A DNA stretch of 64,000 nucleotides from AP-15 sp963777435. GTDB lineage: Bacteria; Pseudomonadota; Alphaproteobacteria; ATCC43930; CGMCC-115725. The DNA lies in the NCBI GenBank assembly GCA_963777435.1, contig CAVZQT010000007.1:100568-164567 (forward strand), read 5' to 3'. Both the position numbers and the translations under genes were made by a program. The notes beneath the pieces were generated by a model. That model was not told the origin of the DNA. It was given only the letters and a program-made list of their open reading frames with translations, and did not search any database. This document shows positions 47,691-57,182 of this stretch, piece by piece; position 1 is the stretch's first letter; every line of letters begins with the position of its first letter.

Positions 47691-48854
47691 ATGATCGCCG
47701 AAAATGCTTCCTCGATCGCATCCAGTGTCTCGCCAAGCCGTCGTCAGCTGCTCAAATCGACGCCCGCCGTGCTCGCCGCTGCGGGGGCTATGTCAAGCCC
47801 AGCGCTAGCCCAGCCAATGTACGGCTCAAGCCAGCCGCAAAATGCGCCGGCGCCTGTTGCCGATCTGCGGGACAGCAATATTGTCGGATACATGTTGGCG
47901 CATGAGCAATTCCCAGTGCCGGAGCTGGTTCAGATCGGGACGGAAGCTGGACAAGCCGGATTTGGTGCACTGGCGACCAGCGATCATCTGCAGCCCTGGC
48001 AAGCCAATGAAGGACATTCCGGCCAAGCCTGGGTGACGCTGAGTTCGGTCGGCTCGCGCGCCCCGTCTGCCTGGATCGGCACGACCGTGACTTGTCCGAC
48101 AATGCGTTATAATCCGGCCATCGTCGCCGAGGGTTTTGCCTCGCTTTCGCTGTTGTATCCGGGCCGGGTGTTTCTCGGTGTCGGTTCGGGCGAAGCACTG
48201 AACGAAGAGGCGTCGACCGGTGGCTGGCCGAAATGGCCGGAGCGTTGGGAGCGCCTGGTCGAGGCAATCGATGTAATCCGAACGCTTTGGTCGGGACAAG
48301 AGATCAGACACCAAGGCAAATATTACACAGTGAATGCCAGGCTCTACGATCCGCCGGCGCAACCGATCCCGCTGTTGACCGCGGCAAACGGCAGGAAATC
48401 AATCCGCCTTGCCGGCCAATTTGGCGATGGCCTTATTACCGATCCCAAAACCTGGAGAGAGCACAAATCGGAGTGGCAAGACGCCGCCAGCAAGGCTGGC
48501 AAAAACCCTAATCAGATGCCGGTATTGGTCGAGCAGTTTGTGGTCGTCGGAGACCAGAACGATGCGCGCCAGGCCGCCGAGCTATGGCGGTTCATACCGA
48601 GGGCGTTCAAAACCTATTACAACATTCCAAGTCCGGTGGCGATCGAGCAGCAGGCCGACCAGCAATTACCGTTGGATCAGGTATATGCCGATTGGGCGGT
48701 CGGCACTAATCCGTCAGTGCACATCGACAAAATCAACGAGCTGTTCGACAGCGGCGCCACGATTGTCAATATCCACGCCGGTCAACCGGATCAGAGAAGG
48801 GTTATCGGCTTCTATGCCGAACAGGTACTCCCTAATTTCCGCAGTCGCTCCTGA
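47691..48854 (+). CDS. Tat-exported luciferase-like (LLM) F420-dependent oxidoreductase
   Basis: 387 residues from ATG 47691. A twin-arginine signal is at residues about 17-40 (SPSRRQLLKSTPAVLAAAG, then SSPALAQ). The mature part is an LLM barrel: VGYMLAHEQFPVPELVQIG, GFGALATSDHLQPW, AWVTLSSVGSRAP, GTTVTCPTMRYNP and PGRVFLGVGSGEALNE. These match the F420-dependent glucose-6-phosphate dehydrogenase-like subgroup, where W, T and SGEALNE shape the F420 site. Substrate unknown. A Tat-exported F420 enzyme is unusual outside actinobacteria. Confidence 0.82.
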   Translation: MIAENASSIASSVSPSRRQLLKSTPAVLAAAGAMSSPALAQPMYGSSQPQNAPAPVADLRDSNIVGYMLAHEQFPVPELVQIGTEAGQAGFGALATSDHLQPWQANEGHSGQAWVTLSSVGSRAPSAWIGTTVTCPTMRYNPAIVAEGFASLSLLYPGRVFLGVGSGEALNEEASTGGWPKWPERWERLVEAIDVIRTLWSGQEIRHQGKYYTVNARLYDPPAQPIPLLTAANGRKSIRLAGQFGDGLITDPKTWREHKSEWQDAASKAGKNPNQMPVLVEQFVVVGDQNDARQAAELWRFIPRAFKTYYNIPSPVAIEQQADQQLPLDQVYADWAVGTNPSVHIDKINELFDSGATIVNIHAGQPDQRRVIGFYAEQVLPNFRSRS

Positions 48855-48986
48855 CGAGGAAAGTCCACAGTGCCGAGAGCGCTCGGTAATGGGGCGCAGG
48901 TGCGCGTTGCGGCATCCGCAGCGCGGCCCTGGCGCCTGTCATTATCCTGTTCGCGTTCGAGATATCGGCCGACCCTTGCGACTCGC

Positions 48987-50132
48987 TCAGTTCACGAAGC
49001 GGTAGAGTTTGGCGGCGTTGTCGCAGACGACCTTGCGGCGAGTCGCTGCCGCTAAATGGCCAAGTTCGCGCTCGATATATTCCTGCGAATCCGGCCAGAT
49101 CCCGTCGGGGTGCGGAAAATCCGACGCCCACATGATGTTGTCCTCGCCGATGTCGTCGACGAGCTTGGTGCCGATCGGGTCGGTCTGATAGGTGGCGTAG
49201 CACTGCCGCCGCCAGTATTCGCTGGGCCGCATCTTCAGATCGAGTTCCTTGAACTGATCTTCCCACTCGGCGTCCATGCGGTTCAGCACATAGGGGATCC
49301 AGCCGATGCCGGCTTCGCCGATCACAACCTTTAGCGTCGGGTGGCGCTCGAGTACGCCCGAGAAAATCATCGACAGCAGCACATCCGACATTACCATCTG
49401 GAAATTGGTGATGTTGGCGGCGCGAGCGGCCATTGCCGTCTTGGGCGCGAGCTTTGACAAATCGGGCCGGTTGCCGCCGCCGATCGTGTGGAAATGCAAC
49501 GGCATCCCGGTGGCCGCGATGGCGCTCCACACCGGCTCCCACCATGGATCCCACAACCGCGCCATATCGTGCCGGCGCGAGATCTCGACGCCGCGCACCG
49601 CACCCTGGCGCGCAACCCGCTCGATCTCGCCGACCGCCACATCGATATCGTGGTTAGGGATGCAGGCGAGTCCGGCGAAGCGATCGGGATAAGTGTTGCA
49701 AAATCCGCCGAGCCAGTCGTTGTAAATTCGCAGCATCTCGTCGGCGGCCTCGTCGTCGTTGATCCGCATCGACGCACCGAGAATGCCGTACAATACCTCG
49801 GCCTGAACCCCGTCGCGATCCTGATCCTTGACCCGCAATTCAGGCTCAGTCATGCGGCGGATGCCCTTTTTTCCGTCCTCGTAGATCCCTTCCGAGGCCA
49901 TCCGGTCGGAGCGGTGGATTTTGCCTGGCTCGTAAAGCCGGCCGGCCGAGCCCATGCCGTTCATCAGCCCAAACGAAGCGCCCGATTTGGTCACCCATTC
50001 CTTGCCGCGCGGCCCCTCGGTCACATAGGGCATGCGGTCCTTCATCGCGGCACTGGCGTTTTCGGTGAACAGATCAGGCGGCAACCAGATCAGATCGATA
50101 TGACTGTCGGCCGAGATCGCATCGTACTTCAT
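48987..50132 (-). CDS. amidohydrolase_2 family metal-dependent hydrolase/decarboxylase
   Basis: 381 residues. Metal site in order: D-x-H in ISADSHIDL (about residue 10), His pair in PLHFHTIGGG (about 205), Glu in VVIGEAGIGW and Asp in WASDFPHPDG (about 325). The pattern is that of ACMSD-like amidohydrolases, which cleave C-C or C-N bonds of aromatic or carboxylated compounds. Substrate unknown. Divergent from the CaiB/BaiF gene, which often accompanies this family in catabolic clusters. Confidence 0.86.
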   Translation of the reverse strand: MKYDAISADSHIDLIWLPPDLFTENASAAMKDRMPYVTEGPRGKEWVTKSGASFGLMNGMGSAGRLYEPGKIHRSDRMASEGIYEDGKKGIRRMTEPELRVKDQDRDGVQAEVLYGILGASMRINDDEAADEMLRIYNDWLGGFCNTYPDRFAGLACIPNHDIDVAVGEIERVARQGAVRGVEISRRHDMARLWDPWWEPVWSAIAATGMPLHFHTIGGGNRPDLSKLAPKTAMAARAANITNFQMVMSDVLLSMIFSGVLERHPTLKVVIGEAGIGWIPYVLNRMDAEWEDQFKELDLKMRPSEYWRRQCYATYQTDPIGTKLVDDIGEDNIMWASDFPHPDGIWPDSQEYIERELGHLAAATRRKVVCDNAAKLYRFVN

Positions 50133-50225
50133 CGGCGTATCCTCCTCTTGCGTCAGGCGTTAGCATGACTCTCGCGAGGGGCGTGCGCGAGTTGAAATTT
50201 CTACTTTGGCGGGGTGCGAAAAAGC

Positions 50226-51431
50226 ATGGTTGAGAAGCGGGCCAATATGCCGCTGGCGGGGGTCAGGGTCATCGATTTGGGACAGATTTTTCAGGGCCCC
50301 TACGCGACGTTGCTGATGGCCAAGGCCGGCGCGTTCGTGATCAAGGTCGAACCGCCGCGCGGCGAACCCGGCCGGCGGCGCGCCGATCCCGGCAAGAGCG
50401 CCACCTTGCCGTTTGCGATGCTGAACCAGAACAAGCACGCGGTTACCTTGAATTTGAAAGAGCCGCGCGGCCGCGAATTGCTGTTTGACATGGCGCGCCG
50501 CGCCGACGTGCTGCTGGAGAACTTCTCGCCGGGCACGATGGATAATCTCGGCGTCGGCTGGAGCCGATTGCACGAGATCAACCCACGGCTGATCTACGCC
50601 TCAGGAACCGGCTATGGGCTCAGCGGCCCCGACCGCGACAATCTCGCGATGGATATGACGATCCAGGCGGCCTCGGGGATCATGAGCGTCACCGGCTTCC
50701 CGGACGGCCCGCCGGTCAAGGCCGGTCCGACTTTGGTCGATTTTATGGGTGGGATTCACCTTTATGCCGGGGTGGTGACCGCGCTTTACGATCGCGACCG
50801 CAGCTGCATCGGTCGGCTTGTCGAAGTTTCGATGCAGGAGACGGTGTGGCCGAGTTTGGCCGGCAGCTTTGATTACTATTACCGCACCGGGCAAATCCCG
50901 CCGCGCACCGGCAACCGCCAGGCCGGGCTCAACAGCGCGCCCTACAATGTATTTCCGACCAATGATGGGCATGTCGCGATCCATGTGGTGACCGAGGTGC
51001 ATTTCCAGAATCTCCTGAAGGCGATGGGCCGCGCGGATCTGGCGGACGATCCGCGCTTTGCCACCAACGCCGGCCGTGTGGCTCACATGGACGAGACCGA
51101 CGCGCTCGTCGCCGAGTGGACCCGCACACTTGGCAAGATGGAAGTGTTCGCGATCACCAAGAAGTACCGCATTCCATGCGCTCCGGTGCGCACCGCGCCC
51201 GAGGTCATGAATGATCCGCACATGCACGAGCGCGGCATGCTGGAGCGCATCAACCATCCCGAGCTAGGCGAGATCGTCGTGCCGACGACACCGCTGCGGC
51301 TGCACGGAACCGACAAGGCCCCGGCTGGACCGAGTCCGACTATCGGCCAGCATAACGACGAAATCTACAGCGGCTGGCTCGGCCTCTCCGCCGCCGAGAT
51401 CGCTGAACTCCGAGAAGGCGGGGTGATCTGA
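50226..51431 (+). CDS. CaiB/BaiF family CoA transferase (class III)
   Basis: 401 residues from ATG 50226; GTG 50214 also possible. Family marks: PLAGVRVIDLGQIFQGPYAT, VIKVEPPRGEPGR, NKHAVTLNLKEPRGREL, ADVLLENFSPGTMDNLG. The catalytic Asp that takes CoA as a thioester intermediate is in NLAMDMTIQAASG (about residue 147). Also SMQETVWPSL and PVRTAPEVMNDPHMHERGM. Moves CoA between carboxylic acids; substrates unknown. Probably in the same pathway as the divergent amidohydrolase. Confidence 0.9.
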   Translation: MVEKRANMPLAGVRVIDLGQIFQGPYATLLMAKAGAFVIKVEPPRGEPGRRRADPGKSATLPFAMLNQNKHAVTLNLKEPRGRELLFDMARRADVLLENFSPGTMDNLGVGWSRLHEINPRLIYASGTGYGLSGPDRDNLAMDMTIQAASGIMSVTGFPDGPPVKAGPTLVDFMGGIHLYAGVVTALYDRDRSCIGRLVEVSMQETVWPSLAGSFDYYYRTGQIPPRTGNRQAGLNSAPYNVFPTNDGHVAIHVVTEVHFQNLLKAMGRADLADDPRFATNAGRVAHMDETDALVAEWTRTLGKMEVFAITKKYRIPCAPVRTAPEVMNDPHMHERGMLERINHPELGEIVVPTTPLRLHGTDKAPAGPSPTIGQHNDEIYSGWLGLSAAEIAELREGGVI

Positions 51432-51559
51432 GTCGTCAGCCACCCGAGATCTGTTGTCGGCACCTGCCTCTTCCCGGAAATGTCGAGGCGGCGAATTGCT
51501 GTTAGCCGCCGCGCCGGTCTATAGCTAGCTCCAAGCTGGCCTTACGAGGGATCACTACG

Positions 51560-51934
51560 ATGCTGCCAAACAAGCCCCATCTCGAATTCCACCGGGTTGA
51601 TATTCATTCGGGCTGGGTAACGCCGCCCGGCTATCCCGCCGGTATCGAGCAGAAAATCCTCGCGGGTGCGCTCGATGAGGAACACAAGAGCGGCAGCCGC
51701 ACTCGGCTGTTGCGGTTTGCGCCCGGCGTGTTCACGACAGCACCCTTTGTTCATGAGTACTGGGAGGAAGTCTATCTCGTATCCGGCGATTTGACCGTCG
51801 GCAATGACTCGAAGGGCGATGGCGGTGAGAACTTCCCCGCCGGCACTTATGCCTGCCGCCCACCCGGCGCGGTGCACGGCCCGTTCAAATCCAAAGGCGG
51901 CTGCCTACTCTACGAGATCCACTACTTCGCCTGA
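51560..51934 (+). CDS. small cupin-domain protein (ChrR-like)
   Basis: 124 residues. A single cupin with metal ligands in FVHEYWEEVYLVSGDL (H-x-Y-x2-E pattern, about residues 70-85) and PPGAVHGPF (about 105). Such short cupins resemble the ChrR cupin and bind Zn or Mn. The ATG is preceded by GAGGGATC. Function unknown. Lies 156 bases before the radical SAM pair, same strand. Confidence 0.75.
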   Translation: MLPNKPHLEFHRVDIHSGWVTPPGYPAGIEQKILAGALDEEHKSGSRTRLLRFAPGVFTTAPFVHEYWEEVYLVSGDLTVGNDSKGDGGENFPAGTYACRPPGAVHGPFKSKGGCLLYEIHYFA

Positions 51935-52090
51935 AGGCATAGCGGCTCCATCTCAGGCGCAACCCTATTCCGCCTGGCGTTGCTACCGCACGCGGCCGTG
52001 CCTCAGTAGTAGCTGGTATTATCTGCCTGGCGGCTTCTGCCGGAATGCGCGATAGTCTGGTACGCAAAAAGACAATGACAGGGCTTGCCA

Positions 52091-53875
52091 ATGTTAACCC
52101 GGGCGAGGCGCGGCCATCCGCCCGCCTTTCACCTCGTATTGATCAAACCAACGCATTACGACGATGACGGCTATCCGATTTTCTGGGTTAAGGCGGCCAT
52201 TCCGTCAAACACGCTCGCCTGCCTGAACGGCTTGGCTGAAGATGCCGAGCGCCGCCGGGTGCTCGGGTCGGAGGTCGAAATTCGCCTTCAGACCTTTGAC
52301 GAAACCAACCAGCGCGTCCGCCCGGCGCGCATCATCAGCGCGATCCGTCGGGCCGGCGGCCAGGCATTGATCGGTCTGGTCGGGGTCCAGTCGAACCAGT
52401 TCCCCCGCGCCGTGGACCTGGCCCGGCCATTCCGCGCCGCCGGGCTGCCGGTATGCATCGGCGGCTTTCACGTTTCGGGCTGTATCGCGATGCTGCCCGA
52501 CATGCCCTCCGAGATGATCGAAGCGCAGGCGCTCGGGATTTCGTTCTTCGCCGGTGAAGCGGAGGGCGGGCGACTTGACCAGGTCCTGCGCGACGCCTGG
52601 ACCGGCGGGCTCAAGCCTGTCTACAATTTTATGAGCGACTTGCCGGGACTGGAAGCCGAGCCGGTCCCGATGCTTCCGCCACGTCACATCCGGCGGATTT
52701 CCGGCTCGTTGTCGAGCTTCGACCTCGGGCGCGGCTGCCCATACCAATGCTCGTTCTGTACAATCATCAATGTCCAGGGGCGCAAGAGCCGGTTCCGCAC
52801 CGCGGACGATCTCGAGCGCGCGATCCGCGAGAATTACGTCCAGGGCATCCGCCGGTTTTTTGTCACTGATGACAACTTTGCCCGCAACCGCAACTGGGAG
52901 GCGCTGTTCGATCGCATGATCCAGTTGCGGGTCGGAGAGGGGCTCAAGATCGGCTTTACGATCCAGGTCGACACGCTCTGCCACCGCATTCCCGATTTTA
53001 TCGAAAAGGCGTCGCAGGCTGGGGTGCGCCGGGTCTTTATCGGACTTGAAAACATCAACCCCGACAATTTGATCGGCAGCAAAAAGCATCAGAACAAGAT
53101 CACAGAATACCGTCAGATGCTGCAAAAATGGCACGAATACGGGGCGATTACCTGTGCCGGCTATATCATCGGCTTTCCGGGGGACACCAAGGAATCGATT
53201 CTGCGCGACATTGACATCATAAAGCGCGAACTGCCGCTTGATGTTCTGGAGTTATTTAATCTGACGCCTTTGCCGGGTTCTGAGGACCATCGCGACCTGG
53301 CGCAAAACGGCGTGTGGATGGATACCGACCTTAATAAATACGATCTCTACCACCGCGTCACCACTCATTCGCGGATGTCTGACGCAGATTGGGATGACGC
53401 CTACCGCGCCGCCTGGAAGAGCTTTTACAGCTTTGAGCATGTCCGCACAATTTTGCGGCGCGCCGCGGCCAACCCCAACGGGCGTCCGCAAACCACCCTG
53501 ACAACTCTTCTGTGGTTCAAGCTGATGACAATGTTCGAGGGGGTCCATCCTCTCGAAGGCGGTGCGTTTCGCCGCAAGGTCAGGCGCCAGCGGCGATCTG
53601 GTCTGGCGCGCGAGACGCCGCTGCGATTCTATCCGCAACTAATGGCGGACATCCTTGTCAAAGCCGGCGGATATTTTTCGGTCTATCGCCACGCCCGAAG
53701 GATCTTGAAGGAGACGCTTGCGGCTCCCGACCGGTGGACCTATCGGGATGTTGCGATCACGCCGCCGGAATCAGATGAATTCGACAGTCTGAACCTCTAT
53801 CGCCTGACCAATGGCGGCGAGGCGGCAGTCACCCGCAAACGCCGCGATGACCTGCTCCGCGCGGCGGCGGATTGA
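52091..53875 (+). CDS. cobalamin-binding domain / radical SAM protein, copy 1 of a tandem pair
   Basis: 594 residues from ATG 52091 (TTG 52085 is possible). An N-terminal B12-binding-like Rossmann domain: VLIKPTHYDDDGYPI, LIGLVGVQSNQFPRA, PVCIGGFHVSGCIAML. I do not see the DxHxxG motif of base-off B12 binders. The radical SAM barrel starts near residue 210 with LGRGCPYQCSFCTIINVQG, a C-x3-C-x2-C cluster. SAM-site blocks RRFFVTDDNFARNRNW, RRVFIGLENINPDNL and CAGYIIGFPGDTKESI follow. A C-terminal region of about 170 residues (RTILRRAAANPNGRP) is unknown. Reaction unknown; relatives do methyl transfer or ring chemistry on lipids and tetrapyrroles. Confidence 0.82.
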   Translation: MLTRARRGHPPAFHLVLIKPTHYDDDGYPIFWVKAAIPSNTLACLNGLAEDAERRRVLGSEVEIRLQTFDETNQRVRPARIISAIRRAGGQALIGLVGVQSNQFPRAVDLARPFRAAGLPVCIGGFHVSGCIAMLPDMPSEMIEAQALGISFFAGEAEGGRLDQVLRDAWTGGLKPVYNFMSDLPGLEAEPVPMLPPRHIRRISGSLSSFDLGRGCPYQCSFCTIINVQGRKSRFRTADDLERAIRENYVQGIRRFFVTDDNFARNRNWEALFDRMIQLRVGEGLKIGFTIQVDTLCHRIPDFIEKASQAGVRRVFIGLENINPDNLIGSKKHQNKITEYRQMLQKWHEYGAITCAGYIIGFPGDTKESILRDIDIIKRELPLDVLELFNLTPLPGSEDHRDLAQNGVWMDTDLNKYDLYHRVTTHSRMSDADWDDAYRAAWKSFYSFEHVRTILRRAAANPNGRPQTTLTTLLWFKLMTMFEGVHPLEGGAFRRKVRRQRRSGLARETPLRFYPQLMADILVKAGGYFSVYRHARRILKETLAAPDRWTYRDVAITPPESDEFDSLNLYRLTNGGEAAVTRKRRDDLLRAAAD

Positions 53876-53957
53876 AGCAATCATCAATTGAATTGGAAGC
53901 CGCAGCCGAATTCGGCATTATTTAGCCAATGGTGGCGAATTCGTCTACGAGGGGGCC

Positions 53958-55745
53958 ATGGTGCGGCGCGCGGGGTGTTGGGGGGGTGGATCTTTATTCC
54001 ATCTCGTCCTGATTAAGCCGACCCATTACGACGACGACGGGTATCCGATCCGCTGGTTCCGGGCGGCCATTCCGTCGAATACCTTGGCCGCCTTAAATTC
54101 ACTCGCCGAAGACGCGCGCACGCGCCAGGTGCTTGGGCCGGAAGTCGAGATCCGCCTTCACACCTTTGACGAAACCAACCAGCGCGTCCGACCCGAGCGG
54201 ATAATTCGCACCCTTCGCAAGGCTGGCGGGAGAGCGCTGATCGGGCTGGTGGGTGTCCAATCGAACCAGTTTCCGCGTGCGCTTGATCTCGCCCGGCCAT
54301 TTCGGGCCGCCGGGCTGGCAGTGTGCATCGGCGGTTTTCACGTCTCGGGCTGTATCGCGATGCTATCCGAAATGCCGCCGGAAATGGTCGAGGCGCAGGC
54401 GCTCGGTATTTCGTTTTTTGCCGGCGAGGCCGAGGGCGGCCGCCTCGACCAAGTCCTGCGCGACGCCTGGACCGGCGAGTTGCGGCCTATCTACAACCAC
54501 ATGGACGACCTTCCGGGGCTGGAAAACGAGCCGTTACCGATCTTGCCTCGGCGTCATGTCCGGCGGATCGCACATTCGTTTTCCAGCTTCGATCTCGGGC
54601 GCGGCTGCCCTTATCAATGTTCGTTCTGTACGATCATCAACGTGCAAGGCCGCAAGAGCCGTTTCCGTACGCCCGACGATCTCGAATGTGCGATCCGCGC
54701 AAATTGGGCGCGGGGCATCCGCCGATTTTTCATCACCGACGACAATCTCGCCCGCAACCGCAATTGGGAAGCGCTGTTCGACCGGATGATCCGACTGCGC
54801 CAAGTCGACGGGATCAAACTCAATCTGATGATCCAAGTCGACACGCTTTGCCACCGCATTCCAAATTTTATCGACAAAGCAGCGCAGGCCGGGGTGCGTC
54901 GGGTCTTTATCGGTCTCGAAAACATTAACCCCGAGAATCTAATCGCGACCAAGAAACATCAGAATAAGATCACCGAATATCGCGTCATGCTCCAGAAGTG
55001 GCGCGATCACGGAATGATCACCTATGCCGGGTACATCACCGGATTTCCCGGGGATACCAAAGAATTGATCCTGCGCGACGTCGAGATCATCAAGCGCGAA
55101 CTGCCGCTCGATTTGTTGGAATTGTTTTACCTGACGCCGCTACCGGGCTCCGAGGACCATCGCAATCTATGGCGGAGCAGCGTGTGGATGGATGATGACC
55201 TGAACAAATACGACCTTTCGCACCGGGTTACACATCACGCACGAATGTCGGACGCCGATTGGGAGGATGCCTATCGCGCCGCCTGGGAGAGCTTTTACAG
55301 CCCGGAGCATATACGAACAATTTTGCGGCGCGCGGCGGCAAACCCTAAGGGCCGCCCACGCACAATCGTGGTCGCTCTTTTGTGGTTCAAGCTCGCAGTA
55401 TTGTTCGAAGGAGTTCATCCGCTCGAAAGCGGAGCTCTGCGCCGCAAGGCCCGGCGCGAGCGGCGCCCTGGGCTGCCGCGCGAGACTGCCTTCTTATTCT
55501 ACCCACGCGCCTTAGGCGAAACTCTTGCAAAGGTCGGGCATTACGCGGCTGCGATTTATCGCGTCCAACAAATCCTGAAGAAAACGCTCGCGGCCCCCGA
55601 CAGCTCGACTTATTCGGATATCGCGATCGCCCCGCCGGAAGCGAACGAATTCGACAATCTCAACCTTTACCGGCTGACAAAGGGCGGCGAGGCTGCAGTC
55701 GCCCGCCAGCGCCGCGACGATCTGTTGCGCGCGGCGGCAGGTTGA
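53958..55745 (+). CDS. cobalamin-binding domain / radical SAM protein, copy 2 of a tandem pair
   Basis: 595 residues, collinear with copy 1 from VLIKPTHYDDDGYPI to the last residues (DDLLRAAAG against DDLLRAAAD). The C-x3-C-x2-C cluster is kept in GRGCPYQCSFCTIINVQG. The two differ in their first 15 residues and at scattered sites in the substrate-facing barrel and C-terminal part (for example FYLTPLPGSEDH against FNLTPLPGSEDH). ACGAGGGGG at 53949-53957 is the ribosome binding site. 82 bases separate the copies. Recent duplication or paired subunits; the copies could act as a heterodimer or on two substrates. Confidence 0.82.
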   Translation: MVRRAGCWGGGSLFHLVLIKPTHYDDDGYPIRWFRAAIPSNTLAALNSLAEDARTRQVLGPEVEIRLHTFDETNQRVRPERIIRTLRKAGGRALIGLVGVQSNQFPRALDLARPFRAAGLAVCIGGFHVSGCIAMLSEMPPEMVEAQALGISFFAGEAEGGRLDQVLRDAWTGELRPIYNHMDDLPGLENEPLPILPRRHVRRIAHSFSSFDLGRGCPYQCSFCTIINVQGRKSRFRTPDDLECAIRANWARGIRRFFITDDNLARNRNWEALFDRMIRLRQVDGIKLNLMIQVDTLCHRIPNFIDKAAQAGVRRVFIGLENINPENLIATKKHQNKITEYRVMLQKWRDHGMITYAGYITGFPGDTKELILRDVEIIKRELPLDLLELFYLTPLPGSEDHRNLWRSSVWMDDDLNKYDLSHRVTHHARMSDADWEDAYRAAWESFYSPEHIRTILRRAAANPKGRPRTIVVALLWFKLAVLFEGVHPLESGALRRKARRERRPGLPRETAFLFYPRALGETLAKVGHYAAAIYRVQQILKKTLAAPDSSTYSDIAIAPPEANEFDNLNLYRLTKGGEAAVARQRRDDLLRAAAG

Positions 55746-55769
55746 CCCTATCCGGGGTGGTCGCGCCGT

Positions 55770-56441
55770 TCAGAAGTCGAGATCGGCGTAATGCGGCGGT
55801 GGCGGTGCGCCTGGTAGGTGGTCGGCGAGGATCGGTCGGAAACTTGGTCTCGACTTGATCCGCGCATACCATTCCTTGGCCAATTCGTGATTGTCCCACG
55901 GCACGTCGCCTAGATAATCGAGGCTCGACAGCTGCGCCGCTGCGGTGATGTCGGCAATCGAAAAGTGGTCGCCTGCAAGCCAGCGCCGACGCTCGACGAG
56001 GTATCCGATGTAGTCGAGATGGTGCGGCAGGTTGGCATGCCCGGCGCGAATCGCCCGTGAGTTCGGCTGCCCGAGACCGAGATAACGCTTCATCATCTTT
56101 TCACCGAGCAGGTTCTCGGTGACTTCGAGGCTCATTTTGACATCGAACCAAGCCGTTAGCCGCCGGACTTCGGCGCGGTCGACCGCATTGATGCCGATCA
56201 GCATCTTTTCGCGATAGACCTCATCGAGATATTCGACGATAGCGCTGGCTTCGGCGAGCACGGTGCCGTCGGGCTCGATCAGCACCGGCACCTCGCCAGC
56301 GGGATTGAGCGCCAGGAATTCCGGCCGCCGTTCCCAGGTCTTTTCGGCCTTGAGCGTGAAATCGAGGTTCTTTTCCCGCAGCACGATGCGCACCTTGCGC
56401 GCAGCCGGGGAAAGCAAGGTGTGGTAGAGGACGCGCATCAC
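55770..56441 (-). CDS. fzlA: FzlA-like glutathione S-transferase family protein
   Basis: 223 residues. Thioredoxin-like N-domain (VLYHTLLSPAARKVRIVL, NPAGEVPVLIEPDG, EASAIVEYLDE) and helical C-domain (HFSIADITAAAQLSSLDYL). The C-terminal tail LADHLPGAPPPPHYADLDF resembles that of alphaproteobacterial FzlA, an essential GST-fold protein that binds FtsZ and sets constriction rate. The usual GST catalytic Ser/Tyr/Cys context at the start is SPAAR. Assignment by tail and length from memory; otherwise a plain GST. Confidence 0.7.
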   Translation of the reverse strand: MMRVLYHTLLSPAARKVRIVLREKNLDFTLKAEKTWERRPEFLALNPAGEVPVLIEPDGTVLAEASAIVEYLDEVYREKMLIGINAVDRAEVRRLTAWFDVKMSLEVTENLLGEKMMKRYLGLGQPNSRAIRAGHANLPHHLDYIGYLVERRRWLAGDHFSIADITAAAQLSSLDYLGDVPWDNHELAKEWYARIKSRPSFRPILADHLPGAPPPPHYADLDF

Positions 56442-56510
56442 CCGATTGTAACGACCAGCCCTATCCGCTCACAACGGCTGAGCGCGACGTGAGACAAAGC
56501 GGCTCTGACT

Positions 56511-57182
56511 TTAGCTAGTCGGGCTGAGTTTTTCGAACACCGCGCAAGTGATGCGGTATTCGTGAAACAGCCAATACAGCTTGGCCATCGATCGCTTCCA
56601 CCGCTCCAACGATACAAACGGCGCCGGCAAGCGGGCGATGTGGCGCAATAAAAGCCACGGCCGGCGGCGGACTTCGTCGCGGTACGACTGGCCGGCGCCG
56701 ATAATCTCGCCCGAGAGAAGCTGCGCCCCGCTGAACAATGTCCCGAGTTCGGCGGGGCTCGGGCGGAACATCGTGTCGATCGGGTCACGGTGGTAGGGAT
56801 AGCTGAACGGCACGGTCACAAAAGCGAGACCGCCAGGGGCCAAAATATCGAGGGAGTGGCGCGCGAGCCGGTCAGGCTGGACCACATGCTCTAACAGATT
56901 GCAGCACATCACCGCCCGGGGTGCGAGTGCCCGCAATCGCGCAAGATCAGCTGGATCGGTTAGATCGGCGCGCACATCGACGCCTGGCTCGTCGCGCAAA
57001 TCGACATGCACGACATCGACGCCCCGGACGCGCAGCGGACGAAAGAGCATTTCCTCAGTCCAAGGCTGGATCTGCTCGCGAAAAATCTTCGTGCTGCTGC
57101 CGAGATTGAGCAGCGGCGACAGCCGCTCAGGCCCGAAGCGATCGAGTGCCGCGGTCAGCCATCGGGCTTCGGCTTTAAACAC
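56511..57182 (-). CDS. class I SAM-dependent methyltransferase
   Basis: 223 residues. SAM site: LLNLGSSTKIFREQ (motif I region), VDVVHVDLRDEPGVD, and AVMCCNLLEHVVQPDRLA with LAPGGLAFVTVPFSYPYHRD (motifs III and IV). The C-terminus is basic and may bind membrane or nucleic acid. Acceptor unknown. Convergent neighbours are absent; lies 70 bases upstream of the FzlA-like gene on the same strand, so they may be cotranscribed. Confidence 0.78.
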   Translation of the reverse strand: MFKAEARWLTAALDRFGPERLSPLLNLGSSTKIFREQIQPWTEEMLFRPLRVRGVDVVHVDLRDEPGVDVRADLTDPADLARLRALAPRAVMCCNLLEHVVQPDRLARHSLDILAPGGLAFVTVPFSYPYHRDPIDTMFRPSPAELGTLFSGAQLLSGEIIGAGQSYRDEVRRRPWLLLRHIARLPAPFVSLERWKRSMAKLYWLFHEYRITCAVFEKLSPTS

